NCBI GenBank assembly: GCA_000149265.1
Contig: CH003367.1
Coordinates: 62,001-126,000 of the forward strand
Direction: 5' to 3'
From: Ciona savignyi
Lineage: Eukaryota > Chordata > Ascidiacea > Phlebobranchia > Cionidae
Length of the DNA: 64,000 nt
Position 1 is the first letter of the stretch; every line of letters begins with the position of its first letter. Made by a program: the position numbers and the translations under genes. Below are positions 1 through 14,497 of this stretch, piece by piece. The notes under the pieces were generated by a model. The model was not told the origin of the DNA, ran no database searches, and saw only the letters and a list, made by a program, of their open reading frames with translations.

Positions 1-3000
1 GATGCATGGAGTATTAGGCTTAGTTAGTATAAGTAGGGAAGCAAATAAAACTTATTAAAATATAGCATTCGATTTTTCTATCTTAACCGGACCAGATTTT
101 TGACCGAGATAAGTTTCGAACTCATGATGGCCGTTTATAATTTAAACGATGTATACAAATCAATCAACATTCGGAAACTGAAAAGACGTACACAGAACTG
201 GTGTGGAACAACGACCTCCAAATGTTTCAAGGGGCTGCCCAAGATCAAGTACGTGGATGCAGCTTTTGGTGGACTAACTAAGGCTAATACAAAAGCCCTT
301 ATTAAGTAATGGTAGATAGTTTCGACTTTAGTCGATAGGAGCTTATTACACTCATTCGGCGACTCGAAGTTTGTGGATTCGACTGCTGTGAAGAGCGTCG
401 CCTGTTCGCTCTTCTGCGCATGCGCGCTTCGCTCCAGCGACGGACGAAACGAAAATCGGTCCCAAAGAAACTGCAATAACCTAGCAAGGTACCGTCTTCT
501 AGCCATCGGTCGATCAGATGGATAAGCAAGCTGTCCACATGCCCACTCATAACGTCTTCATAATTCTTGCTCGCCACGACCTGCAAATCTGAGCACAACG
601 ACATTCAGCTAGTAGGCTAACTTAAAGGGTTGAAGCATTGACTGTTTACCGAAGAGTTGTTTCATCTAAACCAGCTGCTTGACGTTCGCTAATTGCAGTT
701 ACTGGAGATCACATCAGCCCAGTGTTTAAATAAGTGAACCAAACAAATGCGAATAACAAATTCTTAATTAAATACAACAGACTGCAGTATAGCTCCGGTA
801 ACCGGCCTTACTTGTGTCATCTACTGGCCTACAGTAATAAAAAATTACCAACCTACGAACTAAGCAAACAGAAAACTTACTTTTTTCTTTGTAACACAGC
901 CAACAATAACGAATTAGTTCTTCGTCGCACATTGGACAGCTTTCGGGGTTTAGATTGACCGAGTTATTGATACTCGTTTTACGCAATGTGTCCGAAGATC
1001 CCATGTTTAAAAAATATTAAAAAAACGAAGCAATGGTAGCCTATAGGCTACTTGATTAACACCTAATATAAAAAAGGCATTTAATGTGCCAAAGATGTTC
1101 AGCACAGAATACAAAACTCGATATTAAACATTCCTCTATGTAAGTCTAACCCTTCGTCCTATCAAAAGTTTTTTTATAGAACAAAATAAATCATAATACC
1201 TGCACCTCTATACTGTCTAGATGAAGATTTTTAACCGCAAAAATGAACTATCTGGTACGACGAACAACGTCTTTATACAAACCTGGTCGTGTAGCCTGCC
1301 ATACAAACGACAGAATACCAAGGTTGCGGGCGTCATAACACACTTTGTGATGTGGCGTGGTAGACCTTTTAACGTAGGAGATTAAAGTTGAATCGAAATG
1401 TTAATCCATTCACAAAACACGTGGACAACAATAGCCTTAGTCAGCAAGTCATTTCGGTGGTTCTTAAGAAAACAGATCCTAATCCTGCGATACAAATGCC
1501 ATTGCGAGGCTTATCTGAGGAAAATTCGCCCTATTTTTACCACAAAAAAATAAATCAAAATTTGATACATACGTCCGTTCGAATAGGGTTGAGCAGGACG
1601 TTAAAACCTGACCGATTCTCGATTCATCTAGTTGGTTGGATTTTTGGGCAAGCCATTTAGCACACATAAGTTGTTTGAAAGTAGGTGTAATTGTTTCATA
1701 ACAAACTGCAGCTCTGTTTATCTTTGTTAAAATAAAAAGTAAGGCTAGTGATTGCCCATGGTATAACGTCTGTAGGTATCTTACACAACACACACTAGAA
1801 TAAAAGTGACCAATTTAATGGCTCGCTTCGTTTCAAACCATATTCTGTAGAAACAAACTATTAGTCATCGTTCCTTCGCACACAATCTTTGGAGCACATT
1901 TTTTTTATTTTTGTACTTCGGTTAACTGGGTACAATTAGCTCTCGGAGCGACCGAGCAATTACGGCGCAATTAAGTTTATACATACGCAGTGCGACGAAA
2001 TGATGAACAAGAATTGAAAAACTGTTATTAGAAGAAGACACGTTGCCGTATAATATAAGCAGGGCATCGTAAAACAATAACATACGAAGGGACCGATTAT
2101 TGCAATGGCTGAGCAATGAGAAGGGGAATAAAGTGTCGAATTAGACTTAGGGAGGCGGCTTGTTTTGTATTCAATTTTTAAAGCGCAATAAGTTACACGC
2201 CTTAAAGGAGAGGGATTACTACCGGCAATTAGACAGTTTTATTACAGTTATGAGATGATATTATGCTTTAATGGTTTTAATCGATAAACTGCGTTGTAGA
2301 GTTGTGCGAAATAATCAATTTGTACCTCGTAAAACCATTTTTGGCGGATACACAACGCGGCGACGTAGGTCCGGTTAGCCTTTGTTTGCACGGTGAATAT
2401 AACGTTAAGAGCTTATTTTTAAAGAAGTCAAGAAAAAAACATCCGTGCCTCGGACCAAAGGCGGATAAAAATACTAAAATGCACAATGAAATGTCATCTA
2501 ATGGCATCACAAATAAAACAATGAGATTGTACAACGCGTGCGGAACGTAGAAGAGGGGACTTCCCTGAAATCAAGGCACGAATCGCTTAAATTACATGGG
2601 AGAGGGTCGCCGCAGTGGAAAGAGCCCGCGACAATAATAAGGGAGTGAAAATGATGATGAATGGAACACCAGCTGAGGAGAATCGTCGTTTCGTTTGCAG
2701 AAGCAAAAAAACACCGATTTCGTTTGCCTAAGCAAGGCAAACTAAGCAGGAAAAGTGCAGGGGAGAAATTGCAATACAGGAAATTACAATACAAGGCTAA
2801 GATTAGATTGGATTACAAAAGAGGGAAATCCCCTCACAGCCAGTAACGTAACCGGAGTTAATATACCACATTTAAATAAATTGTTTGAAGAATATTTTTA
2901 TGCCAGTAATAAGTTATTTATATAGAGCTACTCATTGTAAGCGTGTAGGTCTTTGTATATATCTTCAATTAAAGTGCTTTTTAAAAGTAAGCAAGTTGTT

Positions 3001-3195
3001 TGAAAAAGGTCTAAAACTGCCTTTTGCATAATCTAAATATTGCATTATGAAATGAAAGCAATTTTTGCGGAAGTATTCCACAAAAATCATCATGAAATGA
3101 GACCTATAAAATTCGTAACAACCACCACCAGAAATTGGGTTAATGGAAACTAGGGATAGATCCATCTCTTGGGATTGGAGTGATTGATACGTCGA
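1..3195. other. Left flank without a supported gene
   Basis: No exon chain or known domain could be supported here. Short open frames at about 100-600, 730-1000, 1390-1790 and 2300-2850 lack recognisable motifs and flanking splice signals. The stretch near 340-460 is richer in CG than its surroundings and reads open on the minus strand in two overlapping frames. It could be an old transposon piece or a CpG-rich regulatory patch. The part just left of 3195 would be the 3' untranslated region of the WIP-like gene. Confidence 0.4.
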
Positions 3196-6100
3196 TCAGC
3201 CATGCATGGGTGGAGGAGGGGGCTGGTCTCCGGGTGCACGACGGGAATTATTTCCACCTCCTGTGAGGAAAGTTATCAATTTTTGGAGAAAAAATAAAAC
3301 TGGTGAAATTATTTTATCTTAAAATTAGGGGTGTACTAATTTTTTTTGCATAAGCCAGCTTTAATTCAGCAGAAAACTTGTAGGGGTAAAAATGCAGGTC
3401 ATGAACAGAGTAATTCGATCTTCGGGCTAGCTATTTACTACATGGTTTTAAGTATTTATGTTTGCCTTGATGCAGTTAAAGGATAAATACAATGATGTTA
3501 TGGATAATCATTAAGTTGTACTATGGTTGTATTACTTGTATACTATACACAACTGTTAACTGTGGAGAAAGCTCACACCATTTGTAACATATATTAAAAA
3601 AACAAATAGTTGGTTTACCCTTTCTGTTGGGGTTTTTGCTTGGATAAGTCTTCTGGGTAACATGGAATTGTTCTGGTGGAGGAAGGTTAGCTTGGAACTG
3701 AAATCTGTTCTCCAAATCCTCTGTGGTTCATACAAATAAGTTCAAAGTAAAGGAATTGGAGCGGAATATGGACAGTCATTTTAATCACCATGGCACGGAA
3801 ATGACAAGTGCATTGTGCCATAGCCACAGAGAAGCTTCTTGCCACAATACACGTACAGGATGCATTGTAGGTAGGTTATATGGATATTCCTAAACTTAGA
3901 ATAATTTGTATGCACAAGGTACAGATACACGTATCCTGCCGCCAGAATGAAATCACTTATGCAAAATAAGCAAGTTATTTGTTTGGAGAAATTGTGGTGG
4001 TAGAACTTACATACAATAATATAATTAATATGAGCTAAAATAATAGTCACTGAAAAACTGGCACTCCTACAAATATCAATGATACGTATATGTACATTCA
4101 ATATTAAATTGGTGGGTATATATTTGGTAATATTTCATGGGGTTATGATTAATAGCAAAATAAGTTTTAGGACATGATCGAGCAAACCACATTCCTGATA
4201 ATTATTAGCAACTTAGTTACTGCCACAAGGTTATGGGAAACAATCCAGCCACTAACTAATTGGTTGTTCCCCCAAGTAAGATAATAGCAGAAGACCCTTT
4301 TGTTAAAATATTAAAAAATTGTGCACTCAGAAAACCTGACAGAGGACATGAGGTGATCAAAGAGTAGGAAGAAAACTAAAAGATGATGACATCATAGTTA
4401 GTTTTAAACATGGGTTTAGAGTTTAGTTCTGCGATCGATATTAGTGTTGAGGGGAGGGTTTAAATTAGTTTCCGTCATTTTAGTGAGCAGTTTCCCTCCC
4501 TTTTCTTCTTCCCTCTTTCCCTCTTTTTAGTGTTGCCCAAGAGTAGTCGATGGAAGTATGTATTAAATAATATAAACAAGTTACTATTAATAAATAGAAC
4601 TAACCTTCATCAGTTACATTAAGCGCAGGTCGTGGTTGAGGGGGTCGGTATGCCAAACTATTGTTGTTCCGTGTTGGTGGGGGTGGAGGGGGTCCCCCTC
4701 GTGAATCGGGGCGAGACGGTGGGGGCGGAGGGCGGTTCCTGGGAGTTTATGGGTGATTATAGGGTTTAAATGGAGTAAAACACAGTGGTACTGACTAAAT
4801 ACTACACCCTTTAATTTAAGTTACCGATTCTAAAAAGTATTGAAACTAACAGGATGAATATGTATACGAGAGGGTGGTAAAAAAACAAACAGACTACAGT
4901 GCTTCAACAAGGAGCAAAATGTATTAGGTGTTAAGGTACTGTAATATAATTGCAAAGTTTTTATTTAATACATATTACTGTTAACCATAGACCTAATTTA
5001 ACAAGTTTTTAGTAGAATATATGCTATGAGTATTAGTGCTGTTATGGATGTATTAAAACGTAAAAAGAAACTTCACTGCAAATAAACAGTATTTTTAGTT
5101 TCACCTTAAATGCTGCAAGAGTTCATATTTATTGTTCATAAGTAGGAATTTAACCAATTAAGTCAACAAAGTAAAGGCTAAGCATACATATTAGGACCAG
5201 CACAAACATGCTATCTGCATATTACAAAGTGATAGTAGTTACTTGTATTTGTTTTAGCCACCACTGGATTTAATTCAAAGCACAACAGGAAAACTGACTT
5301 TTGACTACAGCAAGTAATGTGAATTGAAACACTTAAACATATTTTGTGTATTAGTATTATTTCAGCTTCACATTAACTGAGAACTAAATGATGTAAACAT
5401 AAGCAAGCATATTTCATTTAGCAATTAATCTATGACACATACACCACGTAGTCTCAACGTAATAGAGAAATGGCCTTTTCCTGGTATTGTTCAATTTTAA
5501 ATATTAAAGAATACGTCCCACTGAACATTATTGTGTATAATGTTTCTACTGTGCTAACTTAGTCATAACACGCAAGCACACAGTTAGCGGTGATTTTGTT
5601 ATTAAAATAAATGTGATGACACGTATTATTAAAAACTCAGTATTTGGCAATAAGTACAACAAAAGAAATCACAACTGGATAAAATTAATTACATACATGC
5701 GATACTGCACATACCATCACACTAATAGATTGTGTGGAATAGGACTTGATTTATGAACTTACTATGCAGTACGATTGTGCACATTACCATGATACATCCT
5801 ACATGTTTTAAGTTTATCACACACATAAGTCATACTTTTAAATACACTCAGCCACACATATTCTTATATAAGCACAACATAGGTATCTCGTATATACTAG
5901 TATATTTTTTATACCATTTTTGACAATGGCAATAACCATAAATAAAATTTACATACAATAATTTGTAAATATTTTCCATATTTTACAATGGAATGTTGTA
6001 CAAAGGAGGTATTTTTTATGTATGAATGTCCACTATTTAAAGAAAAAAGCTGCATATTTTCAGCAAGCTGATAATCCCATGCCCTGGGCAAATACATGCA

Positions 6101-9100
6101 CCGTCCACCGTGCTGATAAAGTATGTATATACATATCGTAATTAAACTACAGGTAAAAAGCTAATTATGAATATTAGAACAAAATTAAAATCTTTTTTTT
6201 TTATATATTAATCTACAGTTTTAATAAAACATTTAACTACATTACAGTGGAGTTATAAAACCAGAGCAATCATCAGTTTATGAAGTAGCCAGTCAGTTAA
6301 CAAAGCTTTTGTGTTAAATAACATGCAGACACTGCACCAATTTTTGATTAATCATTAAACATTCTGTATGTGATGTCCTAAAAGGACATTATACAGAACC
6401 GATCAGCTTACAGCTGGTTTTAAGTTGGACAAGCGACAAATGAACTAACCGGTCATACTAACCAACCGGCTGTACTTTGGTCATGATATAAACGATTGTC
6501 TGACCAAATGGACCGTAATGCAATTGACTGGAATCAGACAATTTAAATATGTAAATACTTTAACCAATAAATAACAGTGAATACACAGACATGTACTATT
6601 TAAACAAGGACATGCAAAATTTTAATCAAAACTTGTGTTACAACGACTGCCTTTTATCCAATCCTAAACATTTGGGATAGTATTTATTTTACAGCATGAC
6701 AATCCCATATAAACGGTGATCAATGGTTATTTAAAAAACATAACCTACATAGACACACATTTTTTTAACCTTTAACAGCCAGTTTACGAGGTTAGCCTGT
6801 CATACTGGCACAGGTAGTGTGTAGGTCTATGGAATTTCTACCTTCAATTAATCATTAATTTCGTGTCAAGGTCCGACCTATATATCCAACTACAATACAC
6901 TTATTTATATATATATATATCTATGTAATATATATATGCCGGATTTATCGATGGTGGTACAAGATATCAATTTAAGCCTGAAATTAAGTCACATGCAAAC
7001 CATGCACCTCTAGTACTATCACTACTTTCCTTTGCAAATTGTGTTAACGGAAAAGGAAGAGTGTCACCGCGTTAAAAATCATGACAAGCCCAGCATGAAA
7101 ACAAATTTGAAAGACAAGCGTGGCGTGAACAAAACCTCATAGAGGAGTGGTGGGGTGACATCTCGTTTCTGGTGGGTGTCGGGGGTAAGGAACGCTCGTG
7201 TATGGAAGCCGACCTGGCCCCAATTCCTGGGTGACTAGGGGAACCCCCAAATCTAGTTTCCCCAGTAATGAAAACAGGGTTTTGATTGAGATACAAATCC
7301 AAAGACAAATAAAGGTAAAATTTAGTAACACATATATCCCATTTTCCAGGACTGAATAGCAGCTGATAACATAATTAGTTAGTTAGTTATGTGCTTAGGG
7401 CATGATGCCCCCTTGAATAATATAATTATTCCCTATTTATATTTAATTAAGAGTTTATCCATAATAACAGATTGTGCACATAAAGAGCAAGTTAGGTAAC
7501 ATTCCTGACACTGCCTTCTGGGTGGTTAGCTTCTTTCAAGTCTAAAGGCATGCTACAAATCGTGTAAGTAACCAATAATTTTACTAATTTACAAATGCAT
7601 ACCTATCGTTGGTAGGGCCGTTAGTCATTGGAGGGTATCCACGATCAGGGGGAGGGGGAGGCCCACCTCTAGTTCTATTTGGGATGCTGGACGTGGGTGG
7701 TGGAGCTGGAGCACTCACAGAGTGCAAATTACTGGACATACGTGAGCCTGTGTCCCTCTGGGGTGGTGGTGGTGGTGGGTTTGACGTGGAACCTCTATTT
7801 TGGGAGTTGAAAGAAGGAGTGGCAGAGTTTCTGCTGGGTGGGGGTGGTGGCCCACCACGAGATGCAGGGGGTGGGGGTGGTGGACCGCTACGAGATGTAG
7901 GGGGTGGGGGAGGGGGTCCATTGCGGGATGTAGGGGGTGGAGGGGGTCCATTGCGAGATCCAGGAGGTGGGGGTGGGGGGCCACCACGGGATGAAGGTGG
8001 TGGCGGAGGTGGTCCACCACGAGAATTAGGAGGTGGTGGTGGTGGTAGATCATTTTGCCGCAACGAAGGTGGAATCCCTCCACGCGAGTTTGAGGGTGAG
8101 GGTGGTCCATAGCCACTATTCCTAGAAACACTCCCAGAGTTGCGAGCATTTGGTGGGGGTGGGGGAAGGTTACCAAACTGCCTTCCAGCCGCTGCACCAA
8201 CAGTATTCGACTTATAAGATGGCGTTGGTCCGCGAGAGTTGTTGTTTGGAAACGGTGGATTACTTGGATGGCCCCCAGGTAATCTTGGGGGTTCGTTATT
8301 TCTTGATGGTGGGGGCATGCGGGGGCCTCCAAATCTAGGGGGTTCATTATTTCTTGATGGTGGAGGTGGGCGGGGTCCACCAAATCTAGGAGGGTCGTTA
8401 TTTCTCGATGGTGGGGGTGGGCGCGATCCGCCAAATTTGGGAGGACCTGGTTTTGGTGACGATCCTCGACCAGGAGGTAACATCGGTCCTCCTAGATGAA
8501 CAACAACATATCTTTAGTACTAAAGTAATCCTGAATTCAAAATAATATTGATAAAAAAAAAACTTTCCCACAGATTTTGCAGTACCGGTACGTATAGTTA
8601 AATGACCACACATATGTTAGTTTTTACTGGATGATAATAAAAGATCAAAATCTACTTACCTCCGCCAGTTTTCTTAAGCTGGGGCATTCCTCCAGCGAAC
8701 ATGCCCCCCATACCCCCACCCCCTCCTCCTCTGCCACCTCCACTTTTCGGTGCTAAAAAATTTCAAATTTTGGATAATTTGAGAATACATTTTTAACCAT
8801 ATGATAAACTTTATATTTTTTATACCTTATCTAACAAGCAGCAACGTATATCCAAGTGCTTTAATGGAAAATAATATTGTTTACAGCTGTAAAGTTAACA
8901 GCTTTGAATGTTATCATTCCATATTAGTGTGAGGACTGAGGAGTTAAATGCATATAATTATAGAATGCGTGGTACAAGATACAAATTAAAATAAAAGTGT
9001 GTTGCTTGTACTGGTACAAATAGTTGGAAAAATAGAATGGTAGGCTAACAACAACTAATAACGGATAAAGTTTATAAAAGGAACTTTTAAATAATGTTTT

Positions 9101-10068
9101 CAAAAAAGCGTATGTAAAATAAATATTATGTTGGTGATCTTTGCCCAAAATGCTACCTATAAAAAAATGCTATAAGCCATAAAAGAGACAACTTCAGGTA
9201 AGGGCCTTTCCTGGATACTTCTACCTTCCAAGGCCAACATGTTAGTATAGCGATTTGATTATTAGTTAACTAAAACTTAAGCAATTTAACTTTAATGTAA
9301 ACCAACATTTAAAGCTTTTTTCTGGCTTATGTGCAAATGACCCTTTATCCTTAATAACCAGACTAAACGTTTAGCCGATTTTGCTAATTGAGTCCGCCAT
9401 GGTTAACATAACTTCATTTTATTGTGATGTTATTGCTTTTAAAGATTTTTTGCATTTGTACTTAACTTTAAATCATTAGGACTAGGTGTTATACTGTAAA
9501 CTAGTATCATGGATGCTGTAAATAGATAGCACAAAAGTATAGGTACCTCAATTTTGTGCAAAACGTTATTATAGATTATTAAAATAGGGCCCAACCAAAT
9601 TCAGTACTAATTTTCAACTAACTTTGTTTCCCTAACTATTTATGACATTGTTAAAAATGGCAAATTTTCGACCTACCTTTTATTATGTCCTTATTTAGAT
9701 ATAGTAGGCCAATAGAGTAATCCTATGAAGTAGTAACAGTTCATCAAAATGCATATTGCAAGGATAACAGATTCAAAAAATCATAGCACTCGAAAGGCCA
9801 TATAAAGCAATTTGTAAAAGAGGGTGCGGGCCAGATGATTTCGCTTGCCAGGCAATTTTTGCTAGCCGACAACTTAGGCAATAAAAACAAACTTACCATC
9901 TAATATTGGACCACTTCTGTCATTTGTTTGAACTTTCTTAAGCTTTGCTCCTTTAAATGCACAGATATCATTGAGCACAGCCCCCCTATCAGAAGCAGCT
10001 TTCTTGCCCAGCTTGGGCGGTCCAGAGGGCATGGGGGGTGCTAGGGGGGGTGGTGGTGGTGGCGGCAT
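3196..10068 (-). CDS. WIPF: WAS/WASL-interacting protein (WIP/WIPF-like)
   Basis: Binds actin monomers and N-WASP, and so controls Arp2/3-driven actin assembly (family knowledge). Coding exons, 5' to 3': 10068-9897, 8752-8660, 8491-7603, 7252-7136, 4738-4605, 3720-3619, 3260-3196. They sum to 1572 nt, 523 residues, in frame throughout. Residues 1-18 are a polyproline start. A WH2 actin-binding motif follows at about 27-50 (RGAVLNDICAFKGAKLKKV). Next come a glycine-rich segment ending FAGGMPQLKK and a long proline-rich middle of PPPPP-SR repeats. From about 469 is the N-WASP WH1-binding tail (EDLENRFQFQANLPPPEQF, then KTYPSK) ending in PPPPPMHG. Both ends and their order match vertebrate WIPF1. 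A noncoding 5' exon probably ends at 10423, and the coding first exon starts at acceptor position 10083. The exon 4 donor is a weak GTTTTG, but phase and protein fit. The 2.4-kb intron at 4739-7135 shows no other gene. Confidence 0.93.
7655..8490 (-). repeat. Proline-rich coding minisatellite in WIP exon 3
   Basis: The large WIP exon contains two sets of in-frame tandem repeats. The 5' set (about 8290-8450) has three copies of a unit reading roughly PPRFGGPRPPPPSRNN. The 3' set (about 7830-8060) has about seven or eight copies of SRxGPPPPPP. Repeat copies are similar at DNA level, so length differences between haplotypes are likely. The opposite strand is glycine-rich and open by chance; it is not a gene. 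Confidence 0.75.
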
Positions 10069-10423
10069 AATTCAAGTTTTTAACTGCAAATTTTCGTAAA
10101 TTTTAGATCAGAGAATAAATGGTGTAATATTGAGTTGATTTTGTTTTGTTTTCATAATGGTTGGAAACCAATGCATTATAGACTGGTAATCCTGGCTAAC
10201 CTAGATTACCGTACAAATATTTGTATATATAAGACACCCCACGCAGTATAGTATATAACACCACATAATTTAGGAGTAGTCTTAACCTTAACGTTTTGAA
10301 ACCACGGCAGTTAAGTGAGACATAAAAGATAACTTCAAAACAACCAACGTAATATATTTTTTTTTATTTGATACCACCATAATTAAAAAATGGAAAAATA
10401 CAGGAGAAATGAGTTGACTTACT

Positions 10424-13400
10424 TGCTATGTCTAACAGAGTGACTGTGAGTGGTGCGGTAGGAAGCTGATTTCACTTCCTGTACTCGAGAGGTGACACGC
10501 AACTACTGCTCGGCACTTTTGTTTAAAGTCGGCAGATTTTTAATTGCAAATAATTCCCGCTATTTCATCGTTCAGAAACCTACTTATTAAAGCACTAAAA
10601 ATCCGCTGAATAAATAACACACATGTTTAAATACAAATATAACTTAAACTACCATATTATTTTAATCTATGGTTTTTATTGATAGATTTCGTCTAAATTA
10701 GAGCAGTAACTAAAGTATTTTTACATACACATTGTGGCTGTGCAACAGTTAATTGATTTGTGATCAGTCATTGACTAAAAATGATAAAATGGTCAGACCA
10801 ATATTGTGTAAACCAAACAAAAAAGGAATCAGGTAACTAATAAAGGTTAATGCAGACTTGGCAACCCTACGCTTACGTAACTAACTAGCTCTCTTAAATT
10901 CAAAGCAAATTGAAAAGATTGGACTGTTCAGAATCTCAGGACATGTTTTCCAAGTATTAGTACCATTTTGGATTCAGAATCGGGGTCTATTGATTTAAAT
11001 TTAGACTATTGTATCTATATAACTAAATACAAAACTCAAAATAGTATATAAATACTTGGTTTTGTAACTTCGTTTCATTTGTACATCGATAAATTTTGCA
11101 ACTGTATATATATCTATTTAAGTAGAAATGCCTTTGTCGATGATTATATTTAGCAATTACAAATATTTTAACAAACTTACATGTAATTCTATTTTTTTTA
11201 ATTAAATTAGTAAATTAAAAGGTTCATGTTAATCTTTTCACTTAATTTCACAGCACTTAGAAAAGATTTAAAATTATCCATTCTAGAAATGTTTAACTTT
11301 GGCTAAAGAAATTAAACTAATTCTGAAAAAGACAACCTTACCATGAGCATCTTTAGTTGATCACGGCATTAAAATTTAAATATCATACATAAGAAAGAAC
11401 TTTATTAAGTGTTAAGATGTGTTACAATTTATAGATTTGTTTAATAGTTGTGCAACCGTTCCTATAGGATATTTCATTGTATTATTGAGATTAAAGTATT
11501 ACGATTTATCGGGTAGTATCTGCAGAGTTCTACCTATGCCGCACAATAATACAGTCGCGCAAAACAGCTTAGAACATACAATGTTGACTACCTGCTTCAA
11601 ATTTGCATTAACGGCAATTTAAAGGGATGTACCAAAACATCAACTATCCAGACAAGGCAGTTATGCACATTGTCTAAATTCACCGGATATCAGGCTATTT
11701 AAATATCGGCTGAGAGAAAGGCTTAACCTCTGTTGTAACAAACCTTATTTTTATATGATAACTTAAAAAAAGCGAATGCAGAAATTCAGGAGAAATCATT
11801 TTTAAAAACTATAGTTTTAGAATCGGCATAATCGGTTCAGTTACAATTGGCTTACTTGCTGCAATTCCGTGCAGCCTTGCAAATGGTAATTGGAATCCTG
11901 ATTACTTAATTTTTGTCGGTTTGTTTTAATCCAACAACCATTTGGCTAAAAGACGAAGTAGCCTACTGGTACCAACCATTTGAGCTATGCAATCAAGATA
12001 AAGTGTGTCAATTTGATGAGACAGAGATTTAGTTCAACATTTTTTTCCCAATTAGTTAACCGTTAACCATAATTTCGAAAACATCTCAAACACAAAAATG
12101 CAAACCAAAATCTTATAAAATACCAAAAATCAGTTGCAGTTTATTAGTATACAAAATTTGTTAACATTTTTTTACCTAAGTGCGAAATTACCAAAAATGA
12201 TTGAAAGGTAACCGAAAAGTTCCAGATAAAAAATTATCAAATTTCTATACTGGTGTAAAAAAACAACCAAAGAACGTAACCGGTGTGTACACAGCACTTA
12301 AATCATGTACTGGTTTTAATTAAACAGAGTAACTAACACCCTAAACATAGGTAAAATTTTTTAAACAGGTTTAGTACGTCGCCTTCCAGTTAAAGGGTTG
12401 CAGATTCGAAACTAGTTGCCGTCTGACCTGTTTTGTCATTGGGCAAGGCACTTATTGGGCATAAACCTATTAGATTAATGAGATAATGTCGCTTGAGTTT
12501 TGTTATTCATGGCATAAACATGAATATCCTATGCATTTCTAAATGTGAAAGGTAAAAAGAAAGTTGTACACTTGGATCTTAAGGCAAATGTACATCTTCA
12601 GCCAACAGTAACAACAACAGTCAGCCAACCTACAATGTACTGTCACCCAACCTATGGTTTTGTTTCTTTAAGTAATTGATAATGCTCAAATCCGCTAACC
12701 CAAAAGGTTGTAACATGCAAACCAGTAGTTAACCAGTTCGTTTGGTCATTCCCAAGTTACTTGACCACAAGATATGCTCATCTGGATTCTGAGGACATCC
12801 CTTGTTATAACTCAACGCCACTTGCTTTTCTCAATGTCGGTAATACCAGTGTAGTATCCAAACGCGCATGTTTACATTACACTAAACCTGGCACGATATA
12901 TTATTTATTAGGCTTTGATCATTATACATAAACTCGCCTACACAATCACACGGTACAAGATAAAATTCAATAACTCTGGGCGGATCTCGGATTCTCCTGT
13001 TTAAGGTTTCACAATTATCCGCTAGGAGAACGTTATATATTACAATCAGAACCCGAAATCAGTTATATGCACAAGGGTATTTTTAATATGTTAACTGGTA
13101 TTTTTTGTTTAACATGTTATTTTTAAAACAATTTATATCAAAAAATATACATTGTTGCCTGGGTGGTAATTTTTTTTATGAACAAAATTTATGTGGCCGA
13201 ATATTGAACGAGGGCGATACCTATAACGATTTTTAAAAAAAAGTAACGACCCGAATCGTAAAATATAAATAAATCTCAGTAAATAAAAAAACGTTTACTA
13301 ACCCACATTCGTTTGTATATCTAAATCAGCTTCACGGAATTTAAGCAAGTAGGGTACCGAGATTAACTAAAGCTAGAGCAATGTGTCTCTATTCTTATAG

Positions 13401-14158
13401 CCTACCTTACGATGAAATGCCATCGGTAGGCCAGCAGTGGGAATGTTATTTCATAAACTACAGCCATAAAATATAGTAAGCAAATAAATTAATTATTAAC
13501 CATTAGAAAAAAGTTAGGAACCACCGAAACAATGTTTGGTATAAGATAGGATGCTCATGTTTATCCCCGCAAATGAGAATAGATTAGGCCTATAGCTGGC
13601 GTAGACGTATATACCTTCGTTGTCTAATGGATATTCAAACAAACGAAACAATTCTGCATTACAGAAATCTCATCATAAGCCTCTTTGAATCCAAAGAAAA
13701 CACATTTTTATTTTCTCCATTTTATTCTTTTCTTTTTTTCTGCGTCGCGCCCGTGACAGCCATTCCCGGTCGCCAATTCCTTTGCAAGAACGGTTTTAGG
13801 TTATAATTTTAAGCAATGTTTACTGACATGCTGGTAGTTTCCTGGTCCCGAAAAATGCTAAACGCCCGGTGCTGCAATAGTTACATGTAGGATTTATCCC
13901 TCTTAGTGCGATTGACAAGGTATGTCGACAGTTGTACGCATGTGTATCCCTAATGTTTTTCACATACATATGTCCAAAAACGTAATAGCCCAGGAAGTTT
14001 GCTTTTTACCTTCAAAATATGCATTGTCCTGACATTAAGATTTGCAGTGGCAATTTCCCGGCGGTGCAAGAGAAAACACCCACTGTCTCACTTCCTTAGG
14101 TATTCACGAGTTAATCTGACGATTGCCCATGAAAAGAATGTCCCCACGCATTTATGAG
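10424..14158. other. Intergenic: upstream of WIP, no gene seen
   Basis: AT-rich DNA between the WIP 5' end and the Harbinger element. The WIP promoter should lie near 10430-10600. Only SINE remnants were recognised (12370-12530 and 13543-13580). Open frames are short and featureless. Confidence 0.5.
12370..12530 (+). repeat. Degraded tRNA-derived SINE copy
   Basis: Shows the family's landmarks in order: a head reading GTCGCCTTCCAGTTAAAGGG then GGTTGCAGATTCGAAAC, the GGGCAAGGCACTTA block, the TTAATGAG segment, and the tail CATGAATATCCTAT. Internal parts are missing. Old copy of the element seen nearly complete at 18083 and 61241. Confidence 0.6.
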
Positions 14159-14497
14159 TTAAGCCCCGTTTACACCAAACTTGCGAGCGCAGCGTACTCG
14201 GCGTAGCTCGGCGCACGACCGTTTACACCAAGCGCAGCGTTTGTCGTGAACCGATGTGAATATATTGGTTACCATGGAAATGTTAATTAAGAAGCTAAAT
14301 TCAGTTTTCAGAAGAAATATGCTGGTAACCGTTAACAACAACTGTTAATTAACACTGTTAACTGTTAACACTGTAAGTTTTTTTTAAATTAATACACATG
14401 TTTACATGCCTTATGTTAAATATTATAACATACACGTTTTCGCAGTATTAAAATCTAAAAACCAATTCACTCATTTTATAAAAACCAAAATATTATT

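Noticed and set aside
135..604. Overlapping minus-strand frames of 100-123 residues
   Set aside because: No recognised domain or start/splice context. CG-rich composition alone explains the open frames.
6901..6940. TA-rich runs (also near 19160 and 25030) as possible replication or regulatory sites
   Set aside because: Simple microsatellites with no further signal.
7609..8499. Glycine-rich and histidine-rich open frames opposite and beside the WIP exon
   Set aside because: They are shadows of the proline-repeat coding strand. The WIP frame has splice signals, phase and homology; these do not.
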